Assembly: GCA_945860205.1 (NCBI GenBank)
Contig: CAMARK010000036.1
Location: forward strand, 1-42,305
Direction of reading: 5' to 3'
Source of the DNA: Reyranella massiliensis 521
GTDB taxonomy: Bacteria > Pseudomonadota > Alphaproteobacteria > Reyranellales > Reyranellaceae
Length of the DNA: 42,305 nt
Shown: positions 7,466-15,926 of the stretch, piece after piece
Position numbering within the stretch: position 1 is the first letter of the stretch
How the letters are laid out: every line of letters begins with the position of its first letter
The notes under the pieces: model-generated
Told to the model about the DNA's origin: nothing
The model's input: only the letters and a program-made list of their open reading frames with translations
The model's database searches: none
Position numbers and translations under genes: made by a program

Positions 7466-8749
7466 ATGTCCGACGATGCCCTGCCGTCCGGCGAACGCCG
7501 GCAACTCGCCCCACCCATCACCGACACCGGTGCGCTCGGCTGGATGCGCCGCAATCTGTTCAGCAGCTGGGCCAACGGCATCACCACCGTGGTGCTGGTC
7601 GGGTCCGTCGGCTGGATCCTCGCCGGGTTCCTCGAGTGGGCGCTCTTCACCGCGACCTTCACGGCGGCCACCGGCGCAGAATGTCGTGGCGGCGGCGCCT
7701 GCTGGGCGCTGATCCGGGAAAAATACCGCTACATCTTCTTCGGTTCGTTCCCCTACGAGCAGCATTGGCGGCCGTTGTTCGCCGTCATCGCCATGCTGGC
7801 GATGCTCGTCCTGAGCGCCGACCGCCGCATGTGGAACTGGTGGCTGCTCGTCATCTGGGGCGTCGGCTCGTTCGTCACCTTCCTGCTGATGTTCGGGCAG
7901 ATTCACATCCCGCTCAGTCTCTTCCTTTTCGTGGCGTTCGTTGTCGGCGGCATCGGCATGAGCCTGCGCCGCGGCATCGCCGACGCCGGCGAAATGAACG
8001 CCTATCGCGCCCTGGCCGCGATCGGCCTGATCGGCCTGGTGCTCCGCATCGCCGGCATCCTGCCGGCCTGGAGTCTCGCCATCGCGCCGCTCAGCTACGT
8101 CGAGACCAGCCTGTGGGGCGGCATCCCGGTCACCATGATCCTGGCCACCTATGGCCTGGCCTTCGCCTTCCCCTACGGTGTCCTGCTGGCGCTCGGCCGG
8201 CGCTCCAACCTGCCGCTGATCAAGGGCCTGTGTGTGGGCTTCATCGAGTTGATCCGCGGCGTGCCGCTGATCAGCCTGCTGATCATGGCCTCGGTCATGC
8301 TGCCCCTGTTCCTGCCGTCCGGCACCACCATCGACAAGTTCCTGCGCGCCCAGGTCGCCGTCATCCTGTTCGCCGGCGCCTACATCGCCGAGGTCATCCG
8401 CGGCGGCCTGCAGTCGTTGCCCAAGGGCCAGTTCGAGGCGGCCGATGCGATGGGCCTCAGCTATCCGCAGAAGACCCTGTTGATCATCCTGCCGCAGGCG
8501 TTGCGCGTGGTGATCCCGCCGCTGATCAACACCTTCATCGGCTTCTTCAAGGATACCTCGCTGGTGCTGATCATCGGCATCTTCGACTTCCTGAACACCG
8601 CCAACCAGGCCCTCGTCGATCCCAACTGGGCGGGCTTCCCGGCCGAGGTCTACCTGTTCGCCGCCTTCGTCTACTTCATCTTCTGTTACTCGATGTCGCG
8701 ATACAGCAAGTATCTCGAGATCGAGCTCAACAAGGGGACGCGCCGCTAG
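7466..8749 (+). CDS. aapM: Amino-acid ABC transporter permease AapM-type
   Basis: A 427-aa permease with several hydrophobic helices before the conserved HisM-like block (GGIPVTMILATYGLAFAFPYGVLL). The EAA motif is FEAADAMGLSYPQKTLLIILPQALR, followed by the conserved NTFIGFFKDTSLVLIIGIFD. The length and extra N-terminal helices fit AapM/BztC rather than a minimal HisM. It lies between aapQ (2-base gap) and the ATPase gene (21-base gap), so all are one transcription unit. Confidence 0.92.
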   Translation: MSDDALPSGERRQLAPPITDTGALGWMRRNLFSSWANGITTVVLVGSVGWILAGFLEWALFTATFTAATGAECRGGGACWALIREKYRYIFFGSFPYEQHWRPLFAVIAMLAMLVLSADRRMWNWWLLVIWGVGSFVTFLLMFGQIHIPLSLFLFVAFVVGGIGMSLRRGIADAGEMNAYRALAAIGLIGLVLRIAGILPAWSLAIAPLSYVETSLWGGIPVTMILATYGLAFAFPYGVLLALGRRSNLPLIKGLCVGFIELIRGVPLISLLIMASVMLPLFLPSGTTIDKFLRAQVAVILFAGAYIAEVIRGGLQSLPKGQFEAADAMGLSYPQKTLLIILPQALRVVIPPLINTFIGFFKDTSLVLIIGIFDFLNTANQALVDPNWAGFPAEVYLFAAFVYFIFCYSMSRYSKYLEIELNKGTRR

Positions 8750-8770
8750 GCGCGCTCAAGGAGCATCCTC

Positions 8771-9541
8771 ATGGCCGCCACCGCCGCACGCGACGTCTCC
8801 GGCACCTCCTCCGTCATCGAGATGAGGAACGTCAACAAATGGTACGGACAGTTCCATGTGCTGTCCGACATCAACCTCGAGGTGAAGGAAGGCGAGAAGA
8901 TCGTCATCTGCGGGCCGTCGGGTTCGGGCAAGTCGACGCTGATCCGCTGCATCAACCGCCTGGAAGAGCATCAGGCCGGCGATATCGTCGTGGACGGCGT
9001 GACGCTCAGCAACGACGTCACGCACATTGAGGCGATCCGCCGCGAAGTCGGCATGGTGTTCCAGTCCTTCAACCTCTTCCCGCACCTCACGATCCTCGAC
9101 AACCTGACACTGGCGCCGATCTGGGTGAAGAAGATGCCCAAGAAGGACGCCGAAGAGATCGCCATGGGTCTGCTGAAGCGGGTGCGCATCCCCGAGCAGG
9201 CGCTGAAGTATCCTGGCCAGCTCTCGGGCGGCCAGCAGCAGCGCGTCGCGATCGCCCGCGCGCTTTGCATGCGCCCCAAGATCATGCTGTTCGACGAACC
9301 GACCTCCGCCCTCGACCCGGAAATGGTCAAGGAAGTGCTCGACGTCATGATCGAGCTCGCCCGCGAAGGCATGACCATGCTGGTCGTGACGCACGAGATG
9401 GGCTTTGCCCGCGCCGTCGCCGACCGTGTGATCTTCATGGACCGCGGCGAGATCGTCGAGCAGAACGAGCCGGAGGAGTTCTTCGCCAATCCGAAGAACG
9501 AACGGACCAAGCTCTTCCTCGGCCAGATCCTGCACCGTTGA
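8771..9541 (+). CDS. aapP: Amino-acid ABC transporter ATP-binding protein AapP-type
   Basis: A 256-aa ABC ATPase with an intact Walker [11 protein letters not shown]-loop [11 protein letters not shown], signature [15 protein letters not shown], Walker [13 protein letters not shown] and switch His in VTHEMGFA. This is the polar-amino-acid subclass that works as a dimer under AapQM. It is the last transporter gene; its stop codon overlaps the TTG start of the dTDP-glucose dehydratase gene, so the two may be translationally coupled although their functions are unrelated. Confidence 0.95.
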   Translation: MAATAARDVSGTSSVIEMRNVNKWYGQFHVLSDINLEVKEGEKIVICGPSGSGKSTLIRCINRLEEHQAGDIVVDGVTLSNDVTHIEAIRREVGMVFQSFNLFPHLTILDNLTLAPIWVKKMPKKDAEEIAMGLLKRVRIPEQALKYPGQLSGGQQQRVAIARALCMRPKIMLFDEPTSALDPEMVKEVLDVMIELAREGMTMLVVTHEMGFARAVADRVIFMDRGEIVEQNEPEEFFANPKNERTKLFLGQILHR

Positions 9542-10593
9542 GAATTCTCGTCACCGGCGGCGCGGGGTTCATCGGCTCGGCCGTCGTCCGCCACATCATC
9601 CGCGACACCGACTGGTCGGTGGCCAATGTCGACAAGCTGACCTACGCCGGCAACCTGGAATCCCTGGCCGACGCGCGCACCAGCAACCGTCACCGCCATT
9701 TCAAGGTCGACATCTGCGACCGCGCCGCAATCGACGCGGTCTTCCAGGAAGTACGGCCCGACGCCGTGCTGCATCTCGCGGCGGAAAGCCATGTCGACCG
9801 CTCGATCGACGGCGCCGCGCCCTTCATCGAGACCAACATCACCGGCACCTATACCCTCCTGGAGTCGACGCTCGCCCACTGGCGCAGTCTCGACGAGGTG
9901 GCGCGCACGCGCTTCCGCTTCCAGCACATTTCGACCGACGAGGTCTTCGGGTCGCTCGGCGCCACCGGCCAGTTCACCGAGACCACGCCTTACCAGCCCA
10001 ACTCGCCCTACTCCGCCAGCAAGGCCGCGTCCGATCACCTGGTCCGCGCCTGGCATCACACCTATGGACTGCCGACGCTCGCCACCAACTGCTCGAACAA
10101 CTACGGGCCCTATCATTTCCCCGAGAAGCTGATCCCGCTCGTCATCCTGCGCGCGCTGAGCGGCGAGAGCCTGCCGGTCTACGGCAAGGGCGAGAACGTG
10201 CGTGACTGGCTGCACGTCGAGGACCACGCGGAGGCACTGACCCTGGTGCTGCGCCGGGGCCGGCCGGGCGAGACCTACAACGTCGGCGGCGACAGCGAGC
10301 GCAAGAACATCGAGGTCGTGCACGCGATCTGCGCCCTGCTCGACGAGATGCTGCCTGGGAGTCCCAACCGGCCGCATGAGAGACTGATCAAGTTCGTCAC
10401 CGACCGGCCCGGCCACGACGCGCGCTATGCCATCGACGCCACCAAGATCAAGACCGAACTCGGCTGGCGCCCGCGCCACAGCTTCGACAGCGGCCTCAAG
10501 GACACCGTCCGCTGGTTCCTCGACAACCGCCCCTGGTGGGAGCGCGTCATGAGCGGCGCCTATCGCGGCGAGCGGCTGGGCCTTTCCACATAG
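9538..10593 (+). CDS. rfbB: dTDP-glucose 4,6-dehydratase
   Basis: A 351-aa extended SDR. It begins [16 protein letters not shown] (NAD-binding TGxxGFIG), continues with the RmlB hallmarks [22 protein letters not shown] (dehydration triad Thr-Asp-Glu) and [10 protein letters not shown] (catalytic Tyr/Lys), and has [18 protein letters not shown]. It converts dTDP-glucose to dTDP-4-keto-6-deoxyglucose. The TTG start is forced by the conserved N-terminus and overlaps the aapP stop in TTGA. No rmlA, rmlC or rmlD is adjacent, but FdtA- and FdtB-like genes that use its product lie 0.7-2.2 kb downstream on the other strand. Confidence 0.93.
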   Translation: MRILVTGGAGFIGSAVVRHIIRDTDWSVANVDKLTYAGNLESLADARTSNRHRHFKVDICDRAAIDAVFQEVRPDAVLHLAAESHVDRSIDGAAPFIETNITGTYTLLESTLAHWRSLDEVARTRFRFQHISTDEVFGSLGATGQFTETTPYQPNSPYSASKAASDHLVRAWHHTYGLPTLATNCSNNYGPYHFPEKLIPLVILRALSGESLPVYGKGENVRDWLHVEDHAEALTLVLRRGRPGETYNVGGDSERKNIEVVHAICALLDEMLPGSPNRPHERLIKFVTDRPGHDARYAIDATKIKTELGWRPRHSFDSGLKDTVRWFLDNRPWWERVMSGAYRGERLGLST

Positions 10594-10982
10594 GCATTCG
10601 GCGCCGGAAAGTGGACCATTTCCCGGCACACCTCGCTGTGCCGTGGGTTGTCCCCCTGCCTGTGCCACGAACCATAGCCAAGTCTTTGATTGGGCGGCGC
10701 AATCCCGCCCTGATCGGTTGTGCCAACACATCCGGCAAGTTTGCGTCATGAGTGTGTGCCGGCCGGGTCGCGATGGCCGGAGCACGGAAGCAAAGACAAA
10801 CGCCCTGCGGATCTCTCTGCCGGGCGTTACATCAGGGCTTCTCCAGCCTATCGAGAATTATAGCCAGAACCTGCTGATCCTGCAAGTCAACGGATTATGG
10901 CCAAAGGATGTTACCTGCAACGGCGGCAGGAACGACCGACAGACGACCGAGTTGACTCCCTAGCCAACGAAGGAGGCCCATC
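10594..10982. other. 389-base gap after rfbB; possible mobile-element scar and hairpin
   Basis: I see no credible gene here. Two things stand out. First, CCGGAAA...TTTCCCGG around GTGGACCA (10604-10626) looks like sequence often found at IS21-type element ends, but no transposase is present. Second, AACGCCC (10799-10805) pairs with GGGCGTT (10822-10828) around a 16-base loop without a T tract. The last bases hold the AAGGAGG ribosome site of the lipoprotein gene. Confidence 0.4.
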
Positions 10983-11306
10983 ATGAGATCCATCAATATC
11001 GTGGCGGTGGCGGCGCTTGCCGCGGTCGCCGGAGGATGCGCGTCAGACCCTTACTACGCGCGCAGCAACGCCTATCGGGCGCCGAGCTATGGATACGCGT
11101 CGCAATCGCCGAACTACGCCTATTCGCCCGGGTATGTGTACGCGCCGGCGCCGACTTATTCCTATGCACCGCCGCCGGGCTACCGGAACACGTCCTATTA
11201 TACGTATCCGCAGCAGAATACGCCGCGGAGCAATTACGACGGCTATTGGGATTACCAGCGTAACTACCGGGGCATCAACGGCAGCCCGGAGTTCAGCTCG
11301 ATGTAG
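10983..11306 (+). CDS. Small tyrosine-rich lipoprotein
   Basis: A 107-aa protein with a lipoprotein signal (MRSINIVAVAALAAVAGG|C, lipobox AGGC at residues 16-19). The mature part is very rich in Tyr, Pro, Ser and Asn, with repeated SYGYAS, NYAYSPGYVYAP and YSYAPPPGY segments, suggesting a disordered surface or periplasmic tether. A strong AAGGAGG ribosome site 6 bases upstream supports expression. It overlaps the tail of the convergent aminotransferase gene by 14 bases. I do not recognise a family; placement beside sugar genes suggests an envelope role but proves nothing. Confidence 0.75.
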   Translation: MRSINIVAVAALAAVAGGCASDPYYARSNAYRAPSYGYASQSPNYAYSPGYVYAPAPTYSYAPPPGYRNTSYYTYPQQNTPRSNYDGYWDYQRNYRGINGSPEFSSM

Positions 11307-12414
11307 CGTGACTCTGGCTTAGTATCGCGCGGACGGTGGCGGCGACTTCGTCCACCGTATCGAGTTTCATTTGAGGTCCCATCGGCAGGCTGAGGACCGT
11401 TTGCGCAAGTTCCTCGGCCAACGGATAACTGCCCTTGACCTGCTTCAGGTCGGCGTAAGCCTCCTGAAGATGGGGTGGGATGGGATAGTGAATGAGCGAT
11501 CCGATGCCCGCCTTGTCGAGTGCCTTGACGAGGTCGGCGCGACGCTTTGTGCGGACAACGTAGAGATGCCACACCGGCTCGGCCCATTGAGGCGCACGCG
11601 GCAGGCCGAGGCCGGGGATTCCGGCCAGCTTGTCGCCGTACCGCGCAGCGACAAGCCGGCGGCGCTCGTTCCAGAAATCGAGCTTGGGCAGTTTGACGCG
11701 CAGGAAGGCTGCCTGCAGCTCGTCGAGCCGCGAATTGTAGCCGCGCTCTAGGTTCACATACTTCACGCGGCTGCCGTAGTTGCGCAAGGTCCGCAGCCGC
11801 TCGGCGAGCTTGGGATCGTCGGTGGTGACCGCGCCACCATCGCCATAGGCGCCGATGTTCTTGGTCGGAAAGAAACTGTGCGCCCCGGCATGTCCGATGG
11901 CGCCGGCGCGTCGGCCACGCACTTTAGAGCCCTGCGCCTGGGCCACATCCTCGATCACCTTGATTCCCTGGCGATCGGCCAGCGCCATGATGGCGTCCAT
12001 ATCAGCCGGCTCACCGTAGAGATGGACCGGCATGATCGCCCGGGTGCGCGGCGTGATCGCCGCGGCGATGCGGTCGGGATCGATGTTGGGGCCGGCGGGC
12101 GTCGGCTCGACCGGAACGACCTTGGCGCCCACAGCCGTCACCGCGAGCCATGTCGCAATATAAGTATTGGACGGTACGATGACCTCGTCGCCGGGGCCGA
12201 GATCCCAAGCGCGCAGTACCAGCTCCAGCGCTTCCAGGCCGTTGGCGAGCCCAACGCAGTGCTTCGTCCCGCAGAACGCCGCGTACTCGGCTTCGAACGC
12301 CTCGACTTCCTTGCCGAGGACGTACCAGCCGGACTCCATCACACGGGCATAGGCGGCATCGAGTTCCGGCTTCAACTCGGCATAGATCGACTTCATATCG
12401 AGAAAGGGGATCAT
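11293..12414 (-). CDS. fdtB: DegT/DnrJ/EryC1/StrS aminotransferase, FdtB/QdtB-like
   Basis: A 373-aa PLP-dependent sugar aminotransferase. The family start is IPFLDMKSIYAEL, and the PLP lysine is K185 in SFFPTKNIGAYGDGGA. GYNSRLDELQAAFLRVKL and HLYVVRT are also present. Next to an FdtA-like isomerase it most likely transaminates dTDP-3-keto-6-deoxyhexose at C3 to give dTDP-Fuc3N or dTDP-Qui3N. It is the last gene of the minus-strand operon and overlaps the FdtA gene by ATGA. Other StrS enzymes act at C4, so the C3 assignment rests on the neighbour. Confidence 0.88.
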   Translation of the reverse strand: MIPFLDMKSIYAELKPELDAAYARVMESGWYVLGKEVEAFEAEYAAFCGTKHCVGLANGLEALELVLRAWDLGPGDEVIVPSNTYIATWLAVTAVGAKVVPVEPTPAGPNIDPDRIAAAITPRTRAIMPVHLYGEPADMDAIMALADRQGIKVIEDVAQAQGSKVRGRRAGAIGHAGAHSFFPTKNIGAYGDGGAVTTDDPKLAERLRTLRNYGSRVKYVNLERGYNSRLDELQAAFLRVKLPKLDFWNERRRLVAARYGDKLAGIPGLGLPRAPQWAEPVWHLYVVRTKRRADLVKALDKAGIGSLIHYPIPPHLQEAYADLKQVKGSYPLAEELAQTVLSLPMGPQMKLDTVDEVAATVRAILSQSHATSS

Positions 12415-12842
12415 GTCGTCCTGCCCGCGGCCGCGCGCTTGAAGGTCTCATAGTCGCGCAAATACTCAGCCTCGTCGTAAAGCGTGGAGGCGATGACAAG
12501 AATCACCGCCTGCGGCGTGAAATCCGTGAGCTCGTGCCAGACGAGGGGGCCGATATGGACGGCCTGCGAAGGATCGTCGAGCACGACCGTTTCTTTCACC
12601 TTGCCGTCGTCCAGGTGAACCTTGCAGGAGCCATTCAGCAGCAAGGTGACCAGGTGCGACTCGCGATGGCCGTGACGGCCGCGCCACTGGCCGGGCGCGA
12701 TGTGATGGAGCCAGAAAAGACGCTTCGGCACGAAACCGAGTTTGTCGTCGAACGACAGGAAATTGACCTGGCCGCGCGCATCGGCAGCGCCTGGAATCGA
12801 GATCCAGCGGCAACCGCGTGTTTTGAGTGTGGGATTGGTCAT
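12411..12842 (-). CDS. fdtA: dTDP-4-oxo-6-deoxyglucose 3,4-ketoisomerase (FdtA/QdtA/WxcM cupin)
   Basis: A 143-aa single-domain cupin. It matches FdtA/QdtA throughout: RLFWLHHIAPGQWRGRHGH with the active-site HxH pair, LLLNGSCKVHLDDG, VHIGPLVWHELTDF and ASTLYDEAEYLRDY. It would move the keto group from C4 to C3 of the RfbB product, ready for the aminotransferase that overlaps it. FdtA (galacto product) and QdtA (gluco product) cannot be told apart by eye. It starts 16 bases after the upstream EamA stop, so it is probably part of the same operon. Confidence 0.88.
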   Translation of the reverse strand: MTNPTLKTRGCRWISIPGAADARGQVNFLSFDDKLGFVPKRLFWLHHIAPGQWRGRHGHRESHLVTLLLNGSCKVHLDDGKVKETVVLDDPSQAVHIGPLVWHELTDFTPQAVILVIASTLYDEAEYLRDYETFKRAAAGRTT

Positions 12843-12858
12843 CGTCGGGAAGTCTATC

Positions 12859-13779
12859 TCAGCGGTGTGTCGTCTGCAGCTTGCGCCATTGCATGTAGAC
12901 CACGCCGCTCAATGCCACGAGGCCGCCCACGATCTGATAGGCATTGGGCATAAAGCCATAGGCCATTGACCACAATATGGCGAAGAACGGAACGAGGTTG
13001 ACCCACAGCGAGGCCACCGCGACCCCGAGGCGGCTCGCCCCCACGTTCCAGAAATAGCCGCCCAGCGCACTCGCAAACACCGCGACGGCCAGGAGCTGTG
13101 TCCAGACCCAGGGGTCGGTCACGGTCACCGGAGAGCGCGTCCATCCCAGCCCGATCAGCACAAGGCTGAACATCACCATCCAGCTCATGGCCGACAGCGA
13201 GGCAACATAGGTGCGGTGAAGCTGGCTTGCCCGATCGAACCACGCCTGCGCCTTGAGGCTGTAGAGCGTCCATAGGGCGTTGGAGAGCAGCACGACGAAC
13301 TCACCGCCTCCCAGGGTGACGGAACCGCTGCCCAGGAGACTACCGGCGACCAGGATCGCGCCGCCCAGCAGGGTCAACCCCAGAGCAACGGCGAATCCCG
13401 GATCGAACCGGGCGCCGGTGACCGCGCGCACGGTCGCGGCGGCGACCAACGGACCCGCGACCTGGACAGCCGCCGCCGAGATCGGATTGCTGAACTGGAT
13501 GCCTAGCGTATAGAGCGCGAAGAAGCCCCCCATCATCAGGCCGAGCAAGGCAAAGCGGCGAAGGCCGACATCGATCCGGAGGCCGCCGACGCCCTCGACC
13601 ATCGCCACCAGCAGCGCCAGGATGACGGCACCCGACGCCGTCCGGATCGCCGACATCGGGATCAGGTCGAAATGCTCCAGCATCACCTTCGACACCGGCA
13701 CGTTGGCGCCCCAGCTTATGCCCACGAACACCATGGCCGCGAATGCGCCCAGCAGGTGGCGATGCTCGCGGGCGATCAT
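12859..13779 (-). CDS. EamA (DMT) family transporter, second of a tandem pair
   Basis: A 306-aa inner-membrane protein with about ten hydrophobic helices in two EamA repeats (MVFVGISWGANVPVSKVML at the start; GGEFVVLLSNALWTLYSLKAQAW opening the second half). Drug/metabolite transporters of this class usually export small polar metabolites; the substrate is unknown. The start at 13779 overlaps the preceding EamA gene by ATGA, suggesting paired expression and possibly a heterodimer. It sits between folate/pteridine genes and amino-sugar genes in one operon. Confidence 0.85.
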   Translation of the reverse strand: MIAREHRHLLGAFAAMVFVGISWGANVPVSKVMLEHFDLIPMSAIRTASGAVILALLVAMVEGVGGLRIDVGLRRFALLGLMMGGFFALYTLGIQFSNPISAAAVQVAGPLVAAATVRAVTGARFDPGFAVALGLTLLGGAILVAGSLLGSGSVTLGGGEFVVLLSNALWTLYSLKAQAWFDRASQLHRTYVASLSAMSWMVMFSLVLIGLGWTRSPVTVTDPWVWTQLLAVAVFASALGGYFWNVGASRLGVAVASLWVNLVPFFAILWSMAYGFMPNAYQIVGGLVALSGVVYMQWRKLQTTHR

Positions 13780-14714
13780 CCTGCGCGCCGGGTGGACCGG
13801 GCGGCCCGCATCTGGCGGATCTGCAATTGCGCGATGCCGCCCATCACGACGGCGCCGCCCGCGAGCTGCAGCCAGCTCGGCTCGAACCCCATCAGGGCGG
13901 CGAGACCGATGGCGAAAACCGGCGCGGAGTTGGAGAACAGCGAGGCCACCGGCACGCCGACCAGCGACACGCCGGTGTTCCACAGCAGCACCGCCACGGC
14001 GACACCCAGCACGCCGATCCAGACCAGCATGCCGCCTTCGAGCGGCGTTGGCGCCCGCGTCGGCAGGTCGAGGCCGAGCGTCGCCCAGACGACGAGGCAG
14101 ACCACGGCCAGCAGCACGCTCGCCACGCTCGAGGTCAGCGCCGACAGCGCCATCTGGCCGCGATCCGCCAGCCATTGCTGGGCCCGGATCGAATACCAGC
14201 TCCAGCAGAGCTGGGCGATCACCAGCAGGAGTTCGCCGCCCTCGATCCCGAGACCACCGGCCGCGCGCCCCGGCGTGCCCAGCACGACGAGCACGCCGCC
14301 ACCGACCACCAGCACGAGGGTGAGATAAAAGCCCGGTGGCGGCATGGCATGCAGCAGCAGGCGCGACAGGATGGTGGCCCAGATCGGCCCACACATCAGG
14401 ACGATGGCGGCCGTGGCGGGATGGGCGTTCGCGACACCGAAGGTGTAGAGCACTGAAAAAGCCGCCATCGCCGCCCCGAGGCGGAACAGACGCCCCGGCT
14501 GCAGCGGTCGCGGCACCGCAACGGGCGGCGTGCTGCACAGGACCGCGAGCCACAGCACCGGCAGGCCCAGCACATAGCGCGACCATGACAGCAGCCACTT
14601 GTCGTAATGTTCCGCCAATGCCGCCAGCACCGGGATCATCGAGCCCCAGATCAGTGCCGCGAGGAGCAGCACCAGGGTCGCGCGCCTGAGCGCGCCGGTG
14701 GACGGGTCGGCCAC
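13776..14714 (-). CDS. EamA (DMT) family transporter, first of a tandem pair
   Basis: A 312-aa membrane protein with about ten helices. LVLLLAALIWGSMIPVLAAL opens the first EamA repeat and GGELLLVIAQLCWSWYSIRAQQW the second. It is a paralogue of the next gene (similar repeat openings, same length). The GTG at 14712-14714 is chosen because it starts 13 bases after the folB stop; an upstream GTG at 14807 would run 80 bases into folB. The start is therefore uncertain. Substrate unknown. Confidence 0.82.
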   Translation of the reverse strand: MADPSTGALRRATLVLLLAALIWGSMIPVLAALAEHYDKWLLSWSRYVLGLPVLWLAVLCSTPPVAVPRPLQPGRLFRLGAAMAAFSVLYTFGVANAHPATAAIVLMCGPIWATILSRLLLHAMPPPGFYLTLVLVVGGGVLVVLGTPGRAAGGLGIEGGELLLVIAQLCWSWYSIRAQQWLADRGQMALSALTSSVASVLLAVVCLVVWATLGLDLPTRAPTPLEGGMLVWIGVLGVAVAVLLWNTGVSLVGVPVASLFSNSAPVFAIGLAALMGFEPSWLQLAGGAVVMGGIAQLQIRQMRAARSTRRAG

Positions 14715-14727
14715 GTGGGTTGCCGGC

Positions 14728-15111
14728 TCAGCCGGCGGCGCGGCGGCGCACCGCTTCGTAGCCGACACGGCAATCCTTGTAGACGTCGGGCTTCTCGGTC
14801 GAGACACGCGCCTCGATCACACCGGGTTGCCCCAGGCAAATGTCCAGGATCGCCTCGACCAACGTCTCCTGCAGGTTGAAGTGGCGGCTTTTGGCCAGCG
14901 CCACGATACCGTCGTGCACGACATCGTAGTTCAGCACATTGGCGATCCTGTCGCCGTGCGCCGCCTTGGCCGAACCCAACAGGAGATCGACGTTCACGAC
15001 GACGGTCTGCGGCCCGTCCTTCTCGAAGTCGTGAATCCCGATCGAGACCTGCAGTCGAAGGTCGCGGATGAAGATGCGGCGTTCCATCTCGGGGGCCATC
15101 TCGGAGGTCAT
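14728..15111 (-). CDS. folB: Dihydroneopterin aldolase (FolB)
   Basis: A 127-aa protein with the FolB fold and motifs RIFIRDLRLQVSIGIHDFEK, the NYDVVHDGIV segment, FNLQETLVEAI and a C-terminal EARVSTEKPD. It releases glycolaldehyde from 7,8-dihydroneopterin to give 6-hydroxymethyl-dihydropterin for folate, and FolB can also epimerise to dihydromonapterin. It starts one base after the stop of the pteridine-reductase-like SDR gene, which fits a pterin-linked pair. Confidence 0.9.
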   Translation of the reverse strand: MTSEMAPEMERRIFIRDLRLQVSIGIHDFEKDGPQTVVVNVDLLLGSAKAAHGDRIANVLNYDVVHDGIVALAKSRHFNLQETLVEAILDICLGQPGVIEARVSTEKPDVYKDCRVGYEAVRRRAAG

Positions 15112-15112
15112 G

Positions 15113-15871
15113 TCACTTTTTCTTCTGGTCGAAGGCGATGTCGCGCGGACGCCCGGTCAGATGCTCACCGCTGTCGACGAGCAGCGTATCGCCGGTATAG
15201 GTCGGGGTCGCCACGATGAAGCGAAGTGCCCGAACCAGGTCGTCGGTGGTGACGCCGACGCCCAGCGGATTGGCGGCATGCTGGTCGGCAAAGCGGGCGT
15301 CGGTCTGGCTGCCGCTGCGCAGAGTGAGGCCGGGCGCGATACCGGCCACCCTGAGACGCGGCGCGAAGGACTGGGCGAGAAGCGTGGTGAGCCCGTGCAG
15401 GCCGATCTTGGAGAGGGTGTAGCTCAGGAAATCCGGGTTGAGATTAAAAAGCTTCTGGTCGAGCATGTTCACGATCAGGCCGCTCTCGCCGTCCGGAAGT
15501 TGCCGCGCCAGCGCCTGCGACAGCAGCAGCGGGGCGCGCAGGTTGATCGCCACATGCATGTCGAAATCGGCGGCCCTGGCAGTCGGCGTGCGATCGAGCT
15601 TGAACAGCGAGGCGTTGTTCACCAGGCAGGTGAGCCGCACGCCACGGGCCCAGCATTTGCCGATCAACGCTTCGGCCTGGCGGGCAGACGACAGGTCGGC
15701 GCGCACCGCCTTGGCGCGGCCACCCGCCGCGGCGATGGCCGCCACGGTCGCCTTTGCGCCAGCGGCAGAGCGGTTGTGATGGACAAAGACGAAGAATCCG
15801 TCGGCCGCCAGCGCCATCGCCAGCGCACGGCCGATCCGCAATCCCGCCCCGGTGACCAACGCGCCCTTCAT
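15113..15871 (-). CDS. folM: SDR oxidoreductase of pteridine reductase / FolM type
   Basis: A 252-aa short-chain dehydrogenase whose details match pteridine reductases rather than ordinary SDRs. The cofactor motif is TGAGLRIG (residues 7-14), the TGxxxRxG form. In place of the usual catalytic Ser there is D138 (NMLDQ), 13 residues before Y151 and 17 before K155 (SYTLSK), the Asp-Tyr-Lys spacing of PTR1/FolM. It probably reduces dihydromonapterin or dihydrofolate with NADPH. It is the first gene of a six-gene minus-strand operon, directly before folB. The symbol is a family-level assignment. Confidence 0.8.
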   Translation of the reverse strand: MKGALVTGAGLRIGRALAMALAADGFFVFVHHNRSAAGAKATVAAIAAAGGRAKAVRADLSSARQAEALIGKCWARGVRLTCLVNNASLFKLDRTPTARAADFDMHVAINLRAPLLLSQALARQLPDGESGLIVNMLDQKLFNLNPDFLSYTLSKIGLHGLTTLLAQSFAPRLRVAGIAPGLTLRSGSQTDARFADQHAANPLGVGVTTDDLVRALRFIVATPTYTGDTLLVDSGEHLTGRPRDIAFDQKKK

Positions 15872-15926
15872 GCTGCGAAACCCGCCTTTTCGTGACTAAA
15901 AGAACGGCGGGTTCTAGCATGGGGGC

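Noticed and set aside
10643-10963. 106-codon open frame between rfbB and the lipoprotein gene
   Set aside because: No ribosome site, no recognisable protein features and unusual composition; treated as non-coding.
13780-14598. Upstream extension giving a 579-residue EamA frame
   Set aside because: The extension is the wrong frame of the first EamA gene; the second EamA starts at 13779 in an ATGA overlap.
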